DNA of 64,000 nt from Buchananella sp. 14KM1171 (GCF_041380365.1 NZ_CP159981.1:2170001-2234000); one strand, 5' to 3'; positions 35,284 to 44,720 are shown, counted from the first letter of the stretch. Translations and numbers: made by a program. The notes: a model not told the origin generated them from the letters alone.

Positions 35284-36462
35284 ATGGTGGGCATGACCTC
35301 GGAAATGATCATCGCCCTAGTAGTTGGTGGCCTGGCGGTTGCGGCGGTTGTCGCCTTCTTGCTGGTCCGCGTGAACAAGGCCAAGCAGGCCCCGCCCGCC
35401 CCGCAGGCGCGGCCCGATTTGGTGACCGCGCCAGCCGGGGACGACGTTGCCGCCGGCGCCGCCCAGGCGCAGCCCGGTGAGAGCGTGGCCGCCGCCCCGG
35501 CGCAGGTGGAGCGCGAGGCCCCCGAGTCCGTGGGCGGGCGCTTGCGCCGCCTGCGCGAGCGCCTGGCCGGCTCTGGGTCGCTGGGGCGCGCCCTGCTGTC
35601 CGTGATCTCTCGCGGCAAGCTCTCCGAGTCCGACTGGGTGGAGCTGGAGGAGGCCCTGCTCACCGCCGACGTGGGGGTGGAGGCCACCGGCGAGCTGCTG
35701 GAGCGCCTGCGCCGCCGCGTGCAGGTGGACGGTCTGGTGGAGTCCGCCGCCGTGCGCGCCGCGCTGCGCGCCGAGCTGCTGGAGCTGGTGGCCCCGCAGA
35801 TGGACCGCACCTTGCACCTTGAGCCGCACGTGGCCGAGGACGGCCAGCGTCACCCGGCCTCGGTGCTGGTGGTGGGCGTGAACGGCACCGGCAAGACCAC
35901 CACGATCGGCAAGCTGGCCCGCGTGCTGGTGGCGGAGGGCAAGACCGTGCTGCTGGGCGCTGCGGACACGTTCCGTGCGGCCGCCTCCCAGCAGTTGGAG
36001 ACTTGGGCCAGCCGCGCCGGGGTGGAGATCGTCACGGCGGAGCGCGACGGCGCGGACCCGGCCTCGGTCGCGTTCGAGGCAGTGAAGAAGGGCACCGAGG
36101 ACGGCGTGGACGTGGTGATCGTGGACACGGCGGGCCGCCTGCAGAACAAGGCGGGCCTGATGGACGAGCTGGGCAAGGTTAAGCGCGTCATGTCCCGCCA
36201 GGCCCCGGTGCGTGAGGTGCTGCTGGTGCTGGACGCCACCACGGGGCAGAACGGCATGCGCCAGGCCCAGGTATTCGGCGAGGTGGCCGGGGTGACCGGC
36301 ATCGTGCTGACCAAGCTGGACGGCTCGGCCAAGGGCGGCATCGTGGTCAGCGTGCAGCGCGCGCTGGGAGTGCCCGTGAAGTACGTGGGCCTGGGGGAGG
36401 GGCCGGACGACTTCGCCCCCTTCGACCCGGAGGCGTTCGTGGACGCGATCGTGGGGGCCTGA
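35284..36462 (+). CDS. ftsY: Signal recognition particle receptor FtsY
   Basis: SRP-family GTPase receptor at the membrane. The 392 residues start with an N-terminal transmembrane segment (about residues 8-28), a variable Ala/Pro/Glu A-domain (30-80), then the NG domain: GVNGTGKTTTIGKL (G1, about 199-212), DTFRAAA, DTAGRLQNK and TKLDGSAKGG. ATG 35284 chosen; ATG 35293 is also possible. A terminator follows, so it is transcribed apart from ffh. Confidence 0.94.
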   Translation: MVGMTSEMIIALVVGGLAVAAVVAFLLVRVNKAKQAPPAPQARPDLVTAPAGDDVAAGAAQAQPGESVAAAPAQVEREAPESVGGRLRRLRERLAGSGSLGRALLSVISRGKLSESDWVELEEALLTADVGVEATGELLERLRRRVQVDGLVESAAVRAALRAELLELVAPQMDRTLHLEPHVAEDGQRHPASVLVVGVNGTGKTTTIGKLARVLVAEGKTVLLGAADTFRAAASQQLETWASRAGVEIVTAERDGADPASVAFEAVKKGTEDGVDVVIVDTAGRLQNKAGLMDELGKVKRVMSRQAPVREVLLVLDATTGQNGMRQAQVFGEVAGVTGIVLTKLDGSAKGGIVVSVQRALGVPVKYVGLGEGPDDFAPFDPEAFVDAIVGA

Positions 36463-36476
36463 GTCCTGCCCTAGCT

Positions 36477-36514
36477 GCGAGCGCCGCCCGGCTTGCCGGG
36501 CGGCGCTCGCGCTT
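36477..36514 (+). terminator. Intrinsic terminator of ftsY
   Basis: A perfect 15-bp stem (36477-36491 with 36496-36510), loop CTTG, then GCTTTTGTTG. Confidence 0.88.
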
Positions 36515-36591
36515 TTGTTGCCCGGCGAGGCGACCAAGCTAAACTTGAGCAGTTAGGCCACCTGGCCCCGTCAAATCGCAAGGGAAACGAC

Positions 36592-38193
36592 GTGTTCGAC
36601 AACTTCTCCGATCGCCTTTCAGCCACCTTCCGCAGCCTGCGCGGCAAGGGACGCCTGTCCGAGCGGGACATCGACGAGACCGTTGCCGATATTCGCCGCG
36701 CCCTGCTGGAGGCCGACGTCGCCCTGCCGGTGGTGCGTGACTTCACCGCCCGGGTGCGCGAGCGCGCCATGGAGGCCACCCGATCCAAGGCGCTCAAGCC
36801 CGGCCAGCAGGTGGTCAAGATCGTCCACGAGGAGCTCGTGGAGATCCTGGGCGGCGAGTCCCGCGACCTGAACCTGGACGGGCGTCCGGCCATCATCATG
36901 CTGGCCGGTCTGCAGGGTGCCGGTAAGACCACCCTGGCCGGAAAGCTCGGCAAGTGGTTGGTGGGCCAGGGGCGCAGCCCGCTGCTGATCGCCGCCGACC
37001 TGCAGCGCCCCAACGCGGTCAACCAGCTCCAGATCGTCGGTGAGCGCGCCGGGGTGGAGGTGTGGGCCCCTGAGCCCGGCAACGGCGTGGGCGACCCGGT
37101 CTCGGTGGCCCGCTCTGGTCTGAACCAGGCGTGGGTCAACGGCAACGACGTGGTGATCGTTGACACTGCGGGCCGACTGGGCGTGGACGAGGAGATGATG
37201 GAGCAGGCGCGGCGCATCCGCGACGCCGTGCAGCCGCAGGAGATCCTGTTCGTCCTGGACGCCATGATCGGTCAGGACGCGGTGAACACCGCCACCGCCT
37301 TCCGTGACGGCGTGGGCTTTACCGGCGTGGTGCTTTCCAAGCTGGACGGCGACGCGCGCGGTGGTGCGGCCCTGTCCGTGCGTGGCGTTACCGGAGCGCC
37401 GGTGCTGTTCGCCTCCACCGGTGAGGGCCTGGATGACTTCGAGCGCTTCCACGCCGACCGCATGGCCGGGCGCATCCTGGACATGGGTGACATCCTCACC
37501 CTGATCGAGCAGGCCGAGGCCAAGATCGACCAGGAGGAGGCGCAGGCCGACGCGGAGAAGCTGCTCAAGGGCCAGTTCACCCTGGACGACTTCCTGCGCC
37601 AGCTGCAGCAGATCCGCAAGCTGGGCTCGATGAAGAAGCTACTGGGCATGCTGCCCGGCATGGGCCAGGTGCGTGACCAGCTGGCCAACTTCGACGACCG
37701 CGAGGTGGACCGGGTGGAGGCGATCGTGCGCTCCATGACCCCGGCCGAGCGCGCGGACCTGAGCCTACTCAACGGCTCGCGCCGCAGCCGCATCGCCCGG
37801 GGTTCGGGTACCACGGTCAACGAGGTCAAGCAGCTGGTGGAGCGCTTCGAGCAGGCCAAGAAGATGATGCAGGCCATGGGCGCGGGCGGGATGAGCCCGG
37901 AGGCCATGGCGGGCGGCGGCATGCCCGGTATGGGCAAGCTGCCGGGGATGGGCAAGCGCGCCGGCGCCCGCCAGGCCCCCAAGAAGAAGCAGGGCTCCGG
38001 CGGCAAGAAGGGCCGCAGCGGCAACCCGGCCAAGCGTGCGATGCAGGAGCGTGCGGCCCGCGAGGGCCTGGCGGCGCAGGCGGAGCAGGCGCCGCAGGGT
38101 GGCTTCGCGTTCGGCCTGGGCGGCCAGGGGCAGGGCGCCCAGCAGGACTGGAACAACCTGCCCGAGGACCTGCAGCGATTCCTGGGCCGGTAA
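36592..38193 (+). CDS. ffh: Signal recognition particle protein Ffh
   Basis: SRP54 homologue that binds signal sequences and 4.5S RNA. Of 533 residues, the NG GTPase domain covers 1-295 with GLQGAGKTTLAGKL (about 105-118), DTAGRLGVD and SKLDGDARGG. The Met-rich M domain follows (about 325-440), and the Gly/Met/Lys-rich tail is longer than usual. GTG 36592 has AGGGAA five bases upstream, and a TAAACT -10-like element lies near 36539. A strong terminator follows. Confidence 0.95.
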   Translation: MFDNFSDRLSATFRSLRGKGRLSERDIDETVADIRRALLEADVALPVVRDFTARVRERAMEATRSKALKPGQQVVKIVHEELVEILGGESRDLNLDGRPAIIMLAGLQGAGKTTLAGKLGKWLVGQGRSPLLIAADLQRPNAVNQLQIVGERAGVEVWAPEPGNGVGDPVSVARSGLNQAWVNGNDVVIVDTAGRLGVDEEMMEQARRIRDAVQPQEILFVLDAMIGQDAVNTATAFRDGVGFTGVVLSKLDGDARGGAALSVRGVTGAPVLFASTGEGLDDFERFHADRMAGRILDMGDILTLIEQAEAKIDQEEAQADAEKLLKGQFTLDDFLRQLQQIRKLGSMKKLLGMLPGMGQVRDQLANFDDREVDRVEAIVRSMTPAERADLSLLNGSRRSRIARGSGTTVNEVKQLVERFEQAKKMMQAMGAGGMSPEAMAGGGMPGMGKLPGMGKRAGARQAPKKKQGSGGKKGRSGNPAKRAMQERAAREGLAAQAEQAPQGGFAFGLGGQGQGAQQDWNNLPEDLQRFLGR

Positions 38194-38220
38194 CAAGGGC
38201 CGTATCGGGACGCAAAGAGA

Positions 38221-38262
38221 AGCGGTGGCGCCTGCCGGCAAGGCAGGCGCCACCGCTCTTTC
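38221..38262. terminator. Bidirectional terminator between ffh and hemH
   Basis: A perfect 16-bp stem (38221-38236 with 38242-38257), five-base loop, followed by CTTTC; AAGAGA on the left makes it usable on both strands for the convergent genes. Confidence 0.85.
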
Positions 38263-38281
38263 GCCGGGGCAGGCGCGCCCC

Positions 38282-39430
38282 TTAGGAGAGCATGTGCGCC
38301 AGGTTGCTCGCGGCGGGGACCGGCGCAGAGTCGGGGGCGGCCGCCACGGCAGCGTCGTCCCTCTGCAGCGGCGCGGGTGCGGTGGGGGTCCAGCCCGACA
38401 GGGCGGAGCGGGCCTGCTCGGCAAACGCGGCCACGCAGCCGGCCGAATCGTTGCCCCAGCGCACGTAGTGGAAGGCGCCGCCGCCGGCCTGCTCGAAGGT
38501 CTCGCGGTTGAGCTGGTCGATCTCCTCTAGCGTCTCCAGGCAGTCGGCCACGAAGCCGGGGCAGATCACGTCCACGCGCGGGCAGTGCTCCTTGCCCAGG
38601 GCCTCCACCGTGTCGATGGTGGCCGGGCCGATCCATTCCGCCCGGCCGAAGACGCTCTGGTAGGTGGTCACCAGACCGCCGGCCGGGATGCCCAGGCGCT
38701 CGGCCAGGGCCGCGGAGGTTGCCTCGCATTCGCTGCGGTAGGGGTCGCCGGCGTTGTGCATGGCGGCGGGGATGGAGTGGAAGGAGGCGATCACGCGCTC
38801 GCCGGCCTCGAAGTCGGGGCGCCCGGCCTCACGCCAGTGCCGCTCCAGGGAGGCGGCCAGGGCCTCCACGTAGGCGGGGGCGGTGGGGAAGGAGCGCACG
38901 GTGCGCAGCTCCACGTGGTCGCGCGTGGTGAGCAGCCAGCGGGCGGCCTCGTCCATGACGGTGGCCCCGCAGGTGGCGGTGTACTGCGGGTAGGCGGGGA
39001 TGACCAGCACGCGGCGGTGCCCGGCGGCGTAGAGCTCGTCGAGCACCTTGGGCAGGGTGGGCTCGCTGTAGCGCATCGCCACCCGCACGGTGGCGTCCTG
39101 CCCCAGCTCCTCCTGGAGGCGCTTGGCCTGCTGGACGCTGTAGTGCATCAGGGGGGAGCCCTGTTCCAGCCAGATCGCCTTGTACTTGGCCGCCACTGAC
39201 AGTGGGCGCACCGCCAGGATGATGGACAGAATCGGGCGCCACAGGAGGGGGTTCATCTCGATGACGCGGCGGTCGGAGAGGAACTTGCGTAGGAATGTGC
39301 GCACGGCCGCCGGGGTGGGCTCGGCCGGGGTGCCCAAGTTGACCAGCACCACTGCGGGGGCCTTGGCGGGCACGGCAGTGTTGTGCGGGTGAACGTGGCG
39401 CGTTTCTGACGTCGCAAGAGAATCTGTCAC
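38282..39430 (-). CDS. hemH: Ferrochelatase
   Basis: Inserts Fe2+ into a porphyrin; in actinobacteria the substrate is usually coproporphyrin III (CpfC). The 382 residues contain VLVNLGTPAEPTPAAVRTFL near the start, YPQYTATCGATVMDE, the active-site SFHSIPAAMHNAGDPY (first part) and ICPGFVADCLETLEEI. No other heme genes are nearby. I place the start at GTG 39430, with TAGTGT eight bases upstream (probable leaderless transcript); GTG 39442 is an alternative. A Pro/Ala-rich C-terminal tail of about 35 residues is extra. Confidence 0.93.
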   Translation of the reverse strand: MTDSLATSETRHVHPHNTAVPAKAPAVVLVNLGTPAEPTPAAVRTFLRKFLSDRRVIEMNPLLWRPILSIILAVRPLSVAAKYKAIWLEQGSPLMHYSVQQAKRLQEELGQDATVRVAMRYSEPTLPKVLDELYAAGHRRVLVIPAYPQYTATCGATVMDEAARWLLTTRDHVELRTVRSFPTAPAYVEALAASLERHWREAGRPDFEAGERVIASFHSIPAAMHNAGDPYRSECEATSAALAERLGIPAGGLVTTYQSVFGRAEWIGPATIDTVEALGKEHCPRVDVICPGFVADCLETLEEIDQLNRETFEQAGGGAFHYVRWGNDSAGCVAAFAEQARSALSGWTPTAPAPLQRDDAAVAAAPDSAPVPAASNLAHMLS

Positions 39431-39737
39431 GAATGTGCACACTACCCATCGGCCCGCCGGGGTGGGCGCCGATCGGCGCGCCTGGGGAGGCGGTGGTGGT
39501 CCGCGTCGCCTGCGAGCGCGGCGCAATCCGCGCAACGAGAGCGAAAAGGGGCTCCGGCCCCCGGGTGCGCGGGTGATTACGGGTCGTCATTACCCGCTGA
39601 CAGCAAAACCCAATTTAGTCGCAGGGCGTGGCGAAAATCGGTGCACGCTATCCCGCGCGTCGGTGTGGGAAAATCGGCCCAGAACTGCAAAACGATTGCT
39701 ACATCGACTCGCCCCAGGAAGAAAGGCCGGAGCCAGC
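39431..39737. other. Divergent promoter region hemH / lacI-type regulator
   Basis: A 307-base gap with no ORF of interest. It carries the hemH -10 (complement of 39439-39444), repeated GAAAATCGG words (near 39632 and 39669) and the proposed operator of the regulator at 39687-39702. Confidence 0.5.
39687..39702. promoter_or_regulatory. LacI-type operator, autoregulatory site
   Basis: GCAAAACGATTGCTAC is a partial palindrome (GCAA/TTGC) centred on CG, matching the sites upstream of the PTS and GH32 genes (CAAACGATTGCTA on one strand). It lies 36 bases before the regulator start. Confidence 0.65.
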
Positions 39738-40760
39738 GTGAAGAAGGTCAAGCCCGCGCACCGCGAACCCACCCTTGCCGACGTGGCGGCGGAGGCCGGC
39801 GTGGCCCTGACCACCGTGTCCCGCGTGCTCAACAACCGAGGCTACCTCTCTAAGGAGACCAAGGAGAAGGTGGCCGCCGCCATCGAGAAGCTGGGCTACC
39901 GCCCCAACCAGGTGGCCCGGGCGCTGCACGGCAAGGCCACGCAGACCATCGGGCTGATCGTGCCGTCGGTGGCCCTGCCGTTCTTTGGGGAGCTGGCGGT
40001 GCACATCGAAAACGCCCTGGCCGAGCACGGCTACCGTATCCTCATATGCAACTCGCTCGGCAACGCGGAGCGCGAGCGCAGCTACCTGAACCTGCTGGTG
40101 GGCAACCGCGTGGACGGCCTCATCTCCGGTGCCCACAACGAGCACCTGGAGGAGTACGGCACCATCCGGATGCCGCTGGTGACCATCGACCGCCAGCTGG
40201 CGCCGCACGTGCCCAACGTCCGGTGCGACAACGAATCCGGGGGACGCCAGGCCACCGCCCTGCTGCTGGAGTCCGGCGCCAAGCGCCCGGCGCTGCTGAC
40301 CTCCCGCTCCGGCAAGCACAACCTGCGCGAGCGCGGCTACCGGGCGGTGCTGGCGGAGGCGGGCGTGGAGCCGGTGGTCCTCACGGTCGACTTCCACACC
40401 CCGGCCGGGCAGCGCCAGGCGGCGGTGAACGCCCAGCTGGACTCGGTGCGGGGGCAGGTGGACGCCGTGTTCGCCACCGATGACCTGGCTGCGGCCGAGG
40501 TGCTGGAGTGGGCGCGCCTGCGCGGCATAGAGGTGCCGGGCGAGCTGAAGGTGGTTGGCTTTGACGGCACCACCGCGCTGCGCCGCGCCCTGCCGGGCCT
40601 GACCACCGTGGCCCAGCCGCTGCAGGCGATCGCGCAGTCGGCGGTGGAGATCCTGCTGGAGCAGATCAGGACGCGCGCGGACAAGCGGGCAAACTCCACG
40701 AAGGTGACCCTTCCCGCGATCGAGCTGCCGGTCACCCTGGTGCGCGGCTGGACCGCATAG
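39738..40760 (+). CDS. scrR: LacI/GalR-family regulator, probable sucrose repressor (ScrR)
   Basis: The 340-residue protein has an N-terminal helix-turn-helix (PTLADVAAEAGVALTTVSRVL, first part, about residues 11-31) and the hinge helix LGYRPNQVARALHG, then a periplasmic-binding-like effector domain (IGLIVPSVALPFFGELAVHIE, DGLISGAHNEH, VDAVFATDDLAA). GTG start with CCGGAGCC upstream. The gene is flanked by the sucrose PTS and hydrolase genes, and the same CG-centred operator occurs before all three. The inducer (sucrose-6-phosphate or fructose) is inferred. Confidence 0.85.
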   Translation: MKKVKPAHREPTLADVAAEAGVALTTVSRVLNNRGYLSKETKEKVAAAIEKLGYRPNQVARALHGKATQTIGLIVPSVALPFFGELAVHIENALAEHGYRILICNSLGNAERERSYLNLLVGNRVDGLISGAHNEHLEEYGTIRMPLVTIDRQLAPHVPNVRCDNESGGRQATALLLESGAKRPALLTSRSGKHNLRERGYRAVLAEAGVEPVVLTVDFHTPAGQRQAAVNAQLDSVRGQVDAVFATDDLAAAEVLEWARLRGIEVPGELKVVGFDGTTALRRALPGLTTVAQPLQAIAQSAVEILLEQIRTRADKRANSTKVTLPAIELPVTLVRGWTA

Positions 40761-40779
40761 GGCGCGGCTTTCCCAAAGA

Positions 40780-40818
40780 GCGGTGGGGGCGGGTGTCATT
40801 GACACCCGCCCCCACCGC
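40780..40818. terminator. Bidirectional terminator between scrR and the PTS gene
   Basis: Nearly perfect inverted repeat: GCGGTGGGGGCGGGTGTCA at 40780-40798 and its complement ending at 40818. The gene ends converge here. Confidence 0.85.
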
Positions 40819-40831
40819 CGTGCGGTCTAGC

Positions 40832-42835
40832 TCAGGCCTTCACCTTGGCCTTGGCGGTCACCGCGAGCAGGTCAGCGCCCAGTTCCAGGTTCTGGCCTGC
40901 GGTCGCCAGCGGGCTGACCGACTCGAAGCGGGCCGCGTTGGAGATGACCACGGGCGTGATGGTCTCCAGGCCGGCGGCCTGGATAGCCGCCCAGTCCACC
41001 TCGGCGAGCACGTCACCGCGCCGCACCAGGTCGCCCTTGCTCACCCGCGGGGTGAAGCCCTTGCCGTTCAGGCTGACGGTGTCCATGCCGATGTGGATCA
41101 GTACCTCCACGCCGGAGGCGGACTTCAGGCCGTAGGCGTGGCCGGTGGGGAAGGCCACCTTTACCTCGCCGTCGAACGGCGCCACCACCACGCCACCGGC
41201 GGGCTCGATGGCGATGCCTGGGCCAAGGACGCCCTTGGCGAAGGTCTGGTCCTTGACCTGGTCAAGCGGGACGACGGCGCCGGCCAGCGGGGCGGTCACG
41301 TGCATGTCGCTGAGGGCGGCCGCAGAGAAGGCGGGGCCGGCGGCAGCGTCGTGCCCGGTGGAGTCGGCGGCCGGGGCGGGGGAGTCCGGGACCACGTGGC
41401 GCTCGGCCATGTCCGCCTTGCCGCGAGTGGCGGCGTAGAGGAAGGTGACGCCGAAGGCCAGGACGAACACCAGCACCTCGAGGGCCAGGTAGGCCGGAAT
41501 GTCCTCGGGGACCACGGAGACGAAGCCGACGAAGCCGGCGGCGCCGAGGGCCTGGCTGCGCACGTCCAGCAGGGCCACGAGGGCGGAACCGACCGCGGCG
41601 GCGCCCATGCCGATGAAGAACGGCCAGCGCAGGCGCAGGTTCACACCGAAGATGGCGGGCTCGGTGATGCCGAAGACGGCGGAGGTACCACCGGCGCCGG
41701 CGATGCCCTTCATCTTGGCGTCGCGGGTGCGGAAGAAGATCGCCAGGGCGGCGGCACCCTGGGCCACGTTGGCCATGGAGGCGATCGGGAAGATGAAGGA
41801 ACCGCCGGTGTTGGCGATGTCGGCGATCAGCGGGATCTCGATGGCCGGGAAGGACTGGTGCAGGCCGGTCACGACGATCGGGGAGTAGATCAGACCGAAC
41901 AGGAGGCCGCCGAAGAGGCCCAGGTTGTCGTAGCCCCAGGCCACGCCGTTGGTGATGAAGCCGGCCAGCTCGCGGGTGATCGGGCCGATGGCGACGAAGG
42001 CCAGGAAGCCGGTGAGCAGGAGCGTGATGAGCGGGGTGAGCAGGAAGTCGGCGGTGCCGGAGAGCCACTTGTGCAGGCGCTTTTCGATCAGGCACATCAC
42101 CCACGTGACCACGAGGGTGGGGATGACCTGGGCCTGGTAGCCGATCTGAGCGACGTCCATGCCGAAGAGGTGCCAGTAGTTGACCTCGGCGTCTCCGGCG
42201 ATCGCGGCGCCGGTGTTCCAGGCGTTGAGGAGCTGGGTGGAGATCATGGCCGCACCGATGGCGGCACCGAGGTAGACGTTTCCTCCGAAGCGCTTGGCGG
42301 CGGAGAAGCCGACCAGGACGGGCAGGGCCGCGAATGCGGCGGAGGAGACCATGTTGATGAGGTTGGCGTAGTCGGCCAGGAAGGGCCAGCGCTCCGTGAG
42401 GGCGGGGGAGCCGGCGCCGAACAGGCCCTCTGCGGTGAGGACGTTGTTGATGGCCATCATCAGACCGCCTGCCACCAGGGCGGGCAGGATCGGGACGAAG
42501 ATGTCCGCGATCATCTTGATGAAGCGCGTGAAGAGGTTGCCGCCCTTGTCGGCCTCCTCCTTGGCCTGGTCCTTGGTGACCTCGTGGACGCCGTGGTCGG
42601 TAACCATGTGGCGGAAGACGATGTCAACGTCGCCGGGACCGACGATGAGCTGCAGCATGCCGCCGGCGGTGAAGGTGCCCTTGATGTCCGGGTGGGCGTC
42701 CAGGGCGGCTTGGTTCACCTTTTGTGCGTCCTTCATGACGAGGCGCAGGCGGGTGGCGCAGTGTGCGGCTGCGGAGATGTTGTCCGGGCCGCCTAGGGCT
42801 TTGACTACGTCTTTTGCTACTTGAGCGTGATCCAT
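40832..42835 (-). CDS. scrA: Sucrose-type PTS permease, EIIBCA
   Basis: Three-domain phosphotransferase permease of 667 residues. EIIB is at the N-terminus with the phospho-Cys in AAHCATRLR (Cys26). EIIC spans about 105-475 with around ten membrane segments and the GITEPAIFGV signature. EIIA is at the C-terminus with the phospho-His in VLIHIGMDTV (about His581). Glucose-superfamily (sucrose/beta-glucoside) type. The specificity for sucrose rests on the neighbouring GH32 gene and shared operators. ATG is preceded (minus strand) by GAAAGGACCAGGGAC. Ala/Pro linker joins C and A domains. Confidence 0.9.
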   Translation of the reverse strand: MDHAQVAKDVVKALGGPDNISAAAHCATRLRLVMKDAQKVNQAALDAHPDIKGTFTAGGMLQLIVGPGDVDIVFRHMVTDHGVHEVTKDQAKEEADKGGNLFTRFIKMIADIFVPILPALVAGGLMMAINNVLTAEGLFGAGSPALTERWPFLADYANLINMVSSAAFAALPVLVGFSAAKRFGGNVYLGAAIGAAMISTQLLNAWNTGAAIAGDAEVNYWHLFGMDVAQIGYQAQVIPTLVVTWVMCLIEKRLHKWLSGTADFLLTPLITLLLTGFLAFVAIGPITRELAGFITNGVAWGYDNLGLFGGLLFGLIYSPIVVTGLHQSFPAIEIPLIADIANTGGSFIFPIASMANVAQGAAALAIFFRTRDAKMKGIAGAGGTSAVFGITEPAIFGVNLRLRWPFFIGMGAAAVGSALVALLDVRSQALGAAGFVGFVSVVPEDIPAYLALEVLVFVLAFGVTFLYAATRGKADMAERHVVPDSPAPAADSTGHDAAAGPAFSAAALSDMHVTAPLAGAVVPLDQVKDQTFAKGVLGPGIAIEPAGGVVVAPFDGEVKVAFPTGHAYGLKSASGVEVLIHIGMDTVSLNGKGFTPRVSKGDLVRRGDVLAEVDWAAIQAAGLETITPVVISNAARFESVSPLATAGQNLELGADLLAVTAKAKVKA

Positions 42836-42895
42836 TGCCGTCCCTGGTCCTTTCTAGCGGTTCGGCGGGGAGGGGGAGACCTGCCGAACTGGTAT

Positions 42896-42933
42896 AGCAA
42901 TCGTTTGTCATGTTAGGTGTCAAACGTTTGACA
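42896..42933 (-). promoter_or_regulatory. PTS promoter with two LacI-type operators
   Basis: Site 1, AGCAATCGTTTGTCA (42896-42910), and site 2, the perfect 16-bp palindrome TGTCAAACGTTTGACA (42918-42933). On the minus strand TTGACA overlaps the palindrome and TGCTAT follows 18 bases later as a -10, so bound repressor would cover the whole promoter. Confidence 0.75.
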
Positions 42934-43066
42934 CACAAGGGGTTTTTGGTCCGGATTTTTTCTAAGTTGGCCGACGCTGCCCGCCGGCCGCTTTTCCCGC
43001 CCGGCCGCCCCGCGCCGAAGCCGCCTTTTGCCCGGCGGACGCCCGGTTTTGGTGGGGCGGAGAGCG

Positions 43067-43093
43067 GCGGCCCTCCCCGCTCGGGAGGGCCGC
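43067..43093. terminator. Hairpin after the GH32 gene
   Basis: GCGGCCCTCCC (43067-43077) and its exact complement (43083-43093) around CGCTC, seven bases beyond the stop codon on the minus strand. No T-run on that strand. Confidence 0.65.
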
Positions 43094-43099
43094 AGGCTC

Positions 43100-44581
43100 C
43101 TAGTCCGCTCTGGACACCTGTGCGGCCCGCACTGCGAGGTCGCCCTCGCAGTCGACCCGCACGCCGGGGGTGGCGTCCAGGAAGGAGCGCAGGGTGAAGA
43201 CCGTGCGCCCATCGTCCACGAACACCTCCGTGATGGAGCGGTCGTGGATCACCTCCACCGCGTGCGGGGCGGCGGCAAGCTCGACGGTGCGCGGCGAGCC
43301 GGCCGGGTAGCGGGAGGAGGACCTGTCCGCCACCAGGGTGGCCCCGTCGAAGCGCAGGCTGACCCCTTGCTCGCCGCCCAGGTGAATCCGCCACGGCGCG
43401 CTGGCGCCCACCTCCAGGCGCAGGCGCCAGGAGCGGGAATCGGCCAACTCCGGCACGGAGAAGGGGGCGCCGGGCTGCAGCGTCGTCCCGCCCCAATCGG
43501 CGGCCCGCAAGGGCAGGCCCGGCAGGAAGGGGCGCTGGTACAGGCGTCCGCCACGCAAAACCAGTTCCCGCGGGCTGGTCATGCAGTGCACCCAACCGCC
43601 ACTGGCGATGGAGGGCTGGTCGTCCTCGCCGGCGTTGCCCGCCCAGCCGAGCAGGACGGCCGGGGCGGGAGAATCGCCGGTGGGCAGCTGGCTAAGGGAG
43701 CGGGCAAAGACCTGCGGCGCGTAGAACTCAAAGCCGCGATCCAGCTCCGTGAACGTGCCGTCGCAGCCCACAAACTGCGTGCCCACCAGCTCGCCGACCA
43801 GGTAAACGCAGGCGAAGACGTTCTCAAAGCCGGGCGCCTGCGGGCGGATGCCCTGGGGGCAGAACAGGAGCACGTCACGCAGGGCGCCGGTCTCCTGATC
43901 CACCAGCTTGACCAGGTTGGGGCACTCCCACATGTAGCCGAAGGAGTCGAACGCCCCGCCGGCGTGCGGGAAGGAGATCTCTCCCTCCAGCTCCCACTGG
44001 CGCAGGTCCAGCGAGCGGTAGAGCACCGCCGCACCGGTGCCGTCGGCGCGCTGGGCGCCAATGAGCATCCGGTAGGAAGAGTCGTGGTCCTGCCACACCT
44101 GCGGGTCGCGGAAGTGCGCCGTGTAGCCCTCGGGTGGGGCGGGAATGACGGGCGTGGCTTCCTTGGTGAAGTGGGTCAGGTCCGGAGTGGTCACCAGGCA
44201 CTGAGTGGCCTCGCGCTGCCCGGTGTCCGGGTCCTTGTAGTTACCGGTGTACCAGAGCTCGACGCCCTGGGGCGTGGCGATAGCGGTGCCGGAGTAGGCG
44301 CCGTGCATGTCGAAGCGGGAGTCCGGCGCGATGGCCGGGTCGTGGTGCTCCCAGCTGGTCAGGTCCGTGGAGGTGGCGTGCCCCCAGAAGACCAGCTTTT
44401 GCGGGTGCGTGGGCGTGTATTGGAAGAAGGCGTGGTAGGTGCCCTCCACCTCGATCAGGCCGTTGGGGTCGTTGAGTCTGCCCACCGGCGGGGCAAGGTG
44501 AAACAGCGGGAAGTCGGGGTCGTTGAGGGCTTGGGAGTTGGCGGCCGCGGAACGGGCGGTGTGCAGCAGTTCTTCAGTCAC
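43100..44581 (-). CDS. scrB: GH32 beta-fructosidase, probable sucrose-6-phosphate hydrolase
   Basis: Glycoside hydrolase family 32 enzyme of 493 residues. The nucleophile motif is GRLNDPNGL (about residues 33-41), then FRDPQVW (RDP stabiliser) and the acid/base motif MWECPNL. The C-terminal beta-sandwich includes RSITEVFVDDG. It hydrolyses sucrose(-6P) delivered by the neighbouring PTS. I chose GTG 44581, with TAGTCT seven bases upstream and no Shine-Dalgarno (leaderless); the longer frame to 44722 would run through the operator. The mRNA reads away from glgX. Confidence 0.9.
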   Translation of the reverse strand: MTEELLHTARSAAANSQALNDPDFPLFHLAPPVGRLNDPNGLIEVEGTYHAFFQYTPTHPQKLVFWGHATSTDLTSWEHHDPAIAPDSRFDMHGAYSGTAIATPQGVELWYTGNYKDPDTGQREATQCLVTTPDLTHFTKEATPVIPAPPEGYTAHFRDPQVWQDHDSSYRMLIGAQRADGTGAAVLYRSLDLRQWELEGEISFPHAGGAFDSFGYMWECPNLVKLVDQETGALRDVLLFCPQGIRPQAPGFENVFACVYLVGELVGTQFVGCDGTFTELDRGFEFYAPQVFARSLSQLPTGDSPAPAVLLGWAGNAGEDDQPSIASGGWVHCMTSPRELVLRGGRLYQRPFLPGLPLRAADWGGTTLQPGAPFSVPELADSRSWRLRLEVGASAPWRIHLGGEQGVSLRFDGATLVADRSSSRYPAGSPRTVELAAAPHAVEVIHDRSITEVFVDDGRTVFTLRSFLDATPGVRVDCEGDLAVRAAQVSRAD

Positions 44582-44601
44582 GAATGTGAGACTAGCATCA
44601 C

Positions 44602-44617
44602 TAGCAATCGTTTGACA
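44602..44617. promoter_or_regulatory. LacI-type operator before scrB
   Basis: TAGCAATCGTTTGACA, nearly identical to site 1 of the PTS promoter and complementary in form to the regulator's own site. It lies eight bases upstream of the scrB -10 element. Confidence 0.75.
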
Positions 44618-44720
44618 TGCTCTTGGGTGAGCGCGCTCAGTTGCTGGACCGGCCCAAATGCATCCCCAATGGCTCGTAGGTCCCTGGGCTCGCTTATGTA
44701 AACGTGTCAGGATGGAAGGC

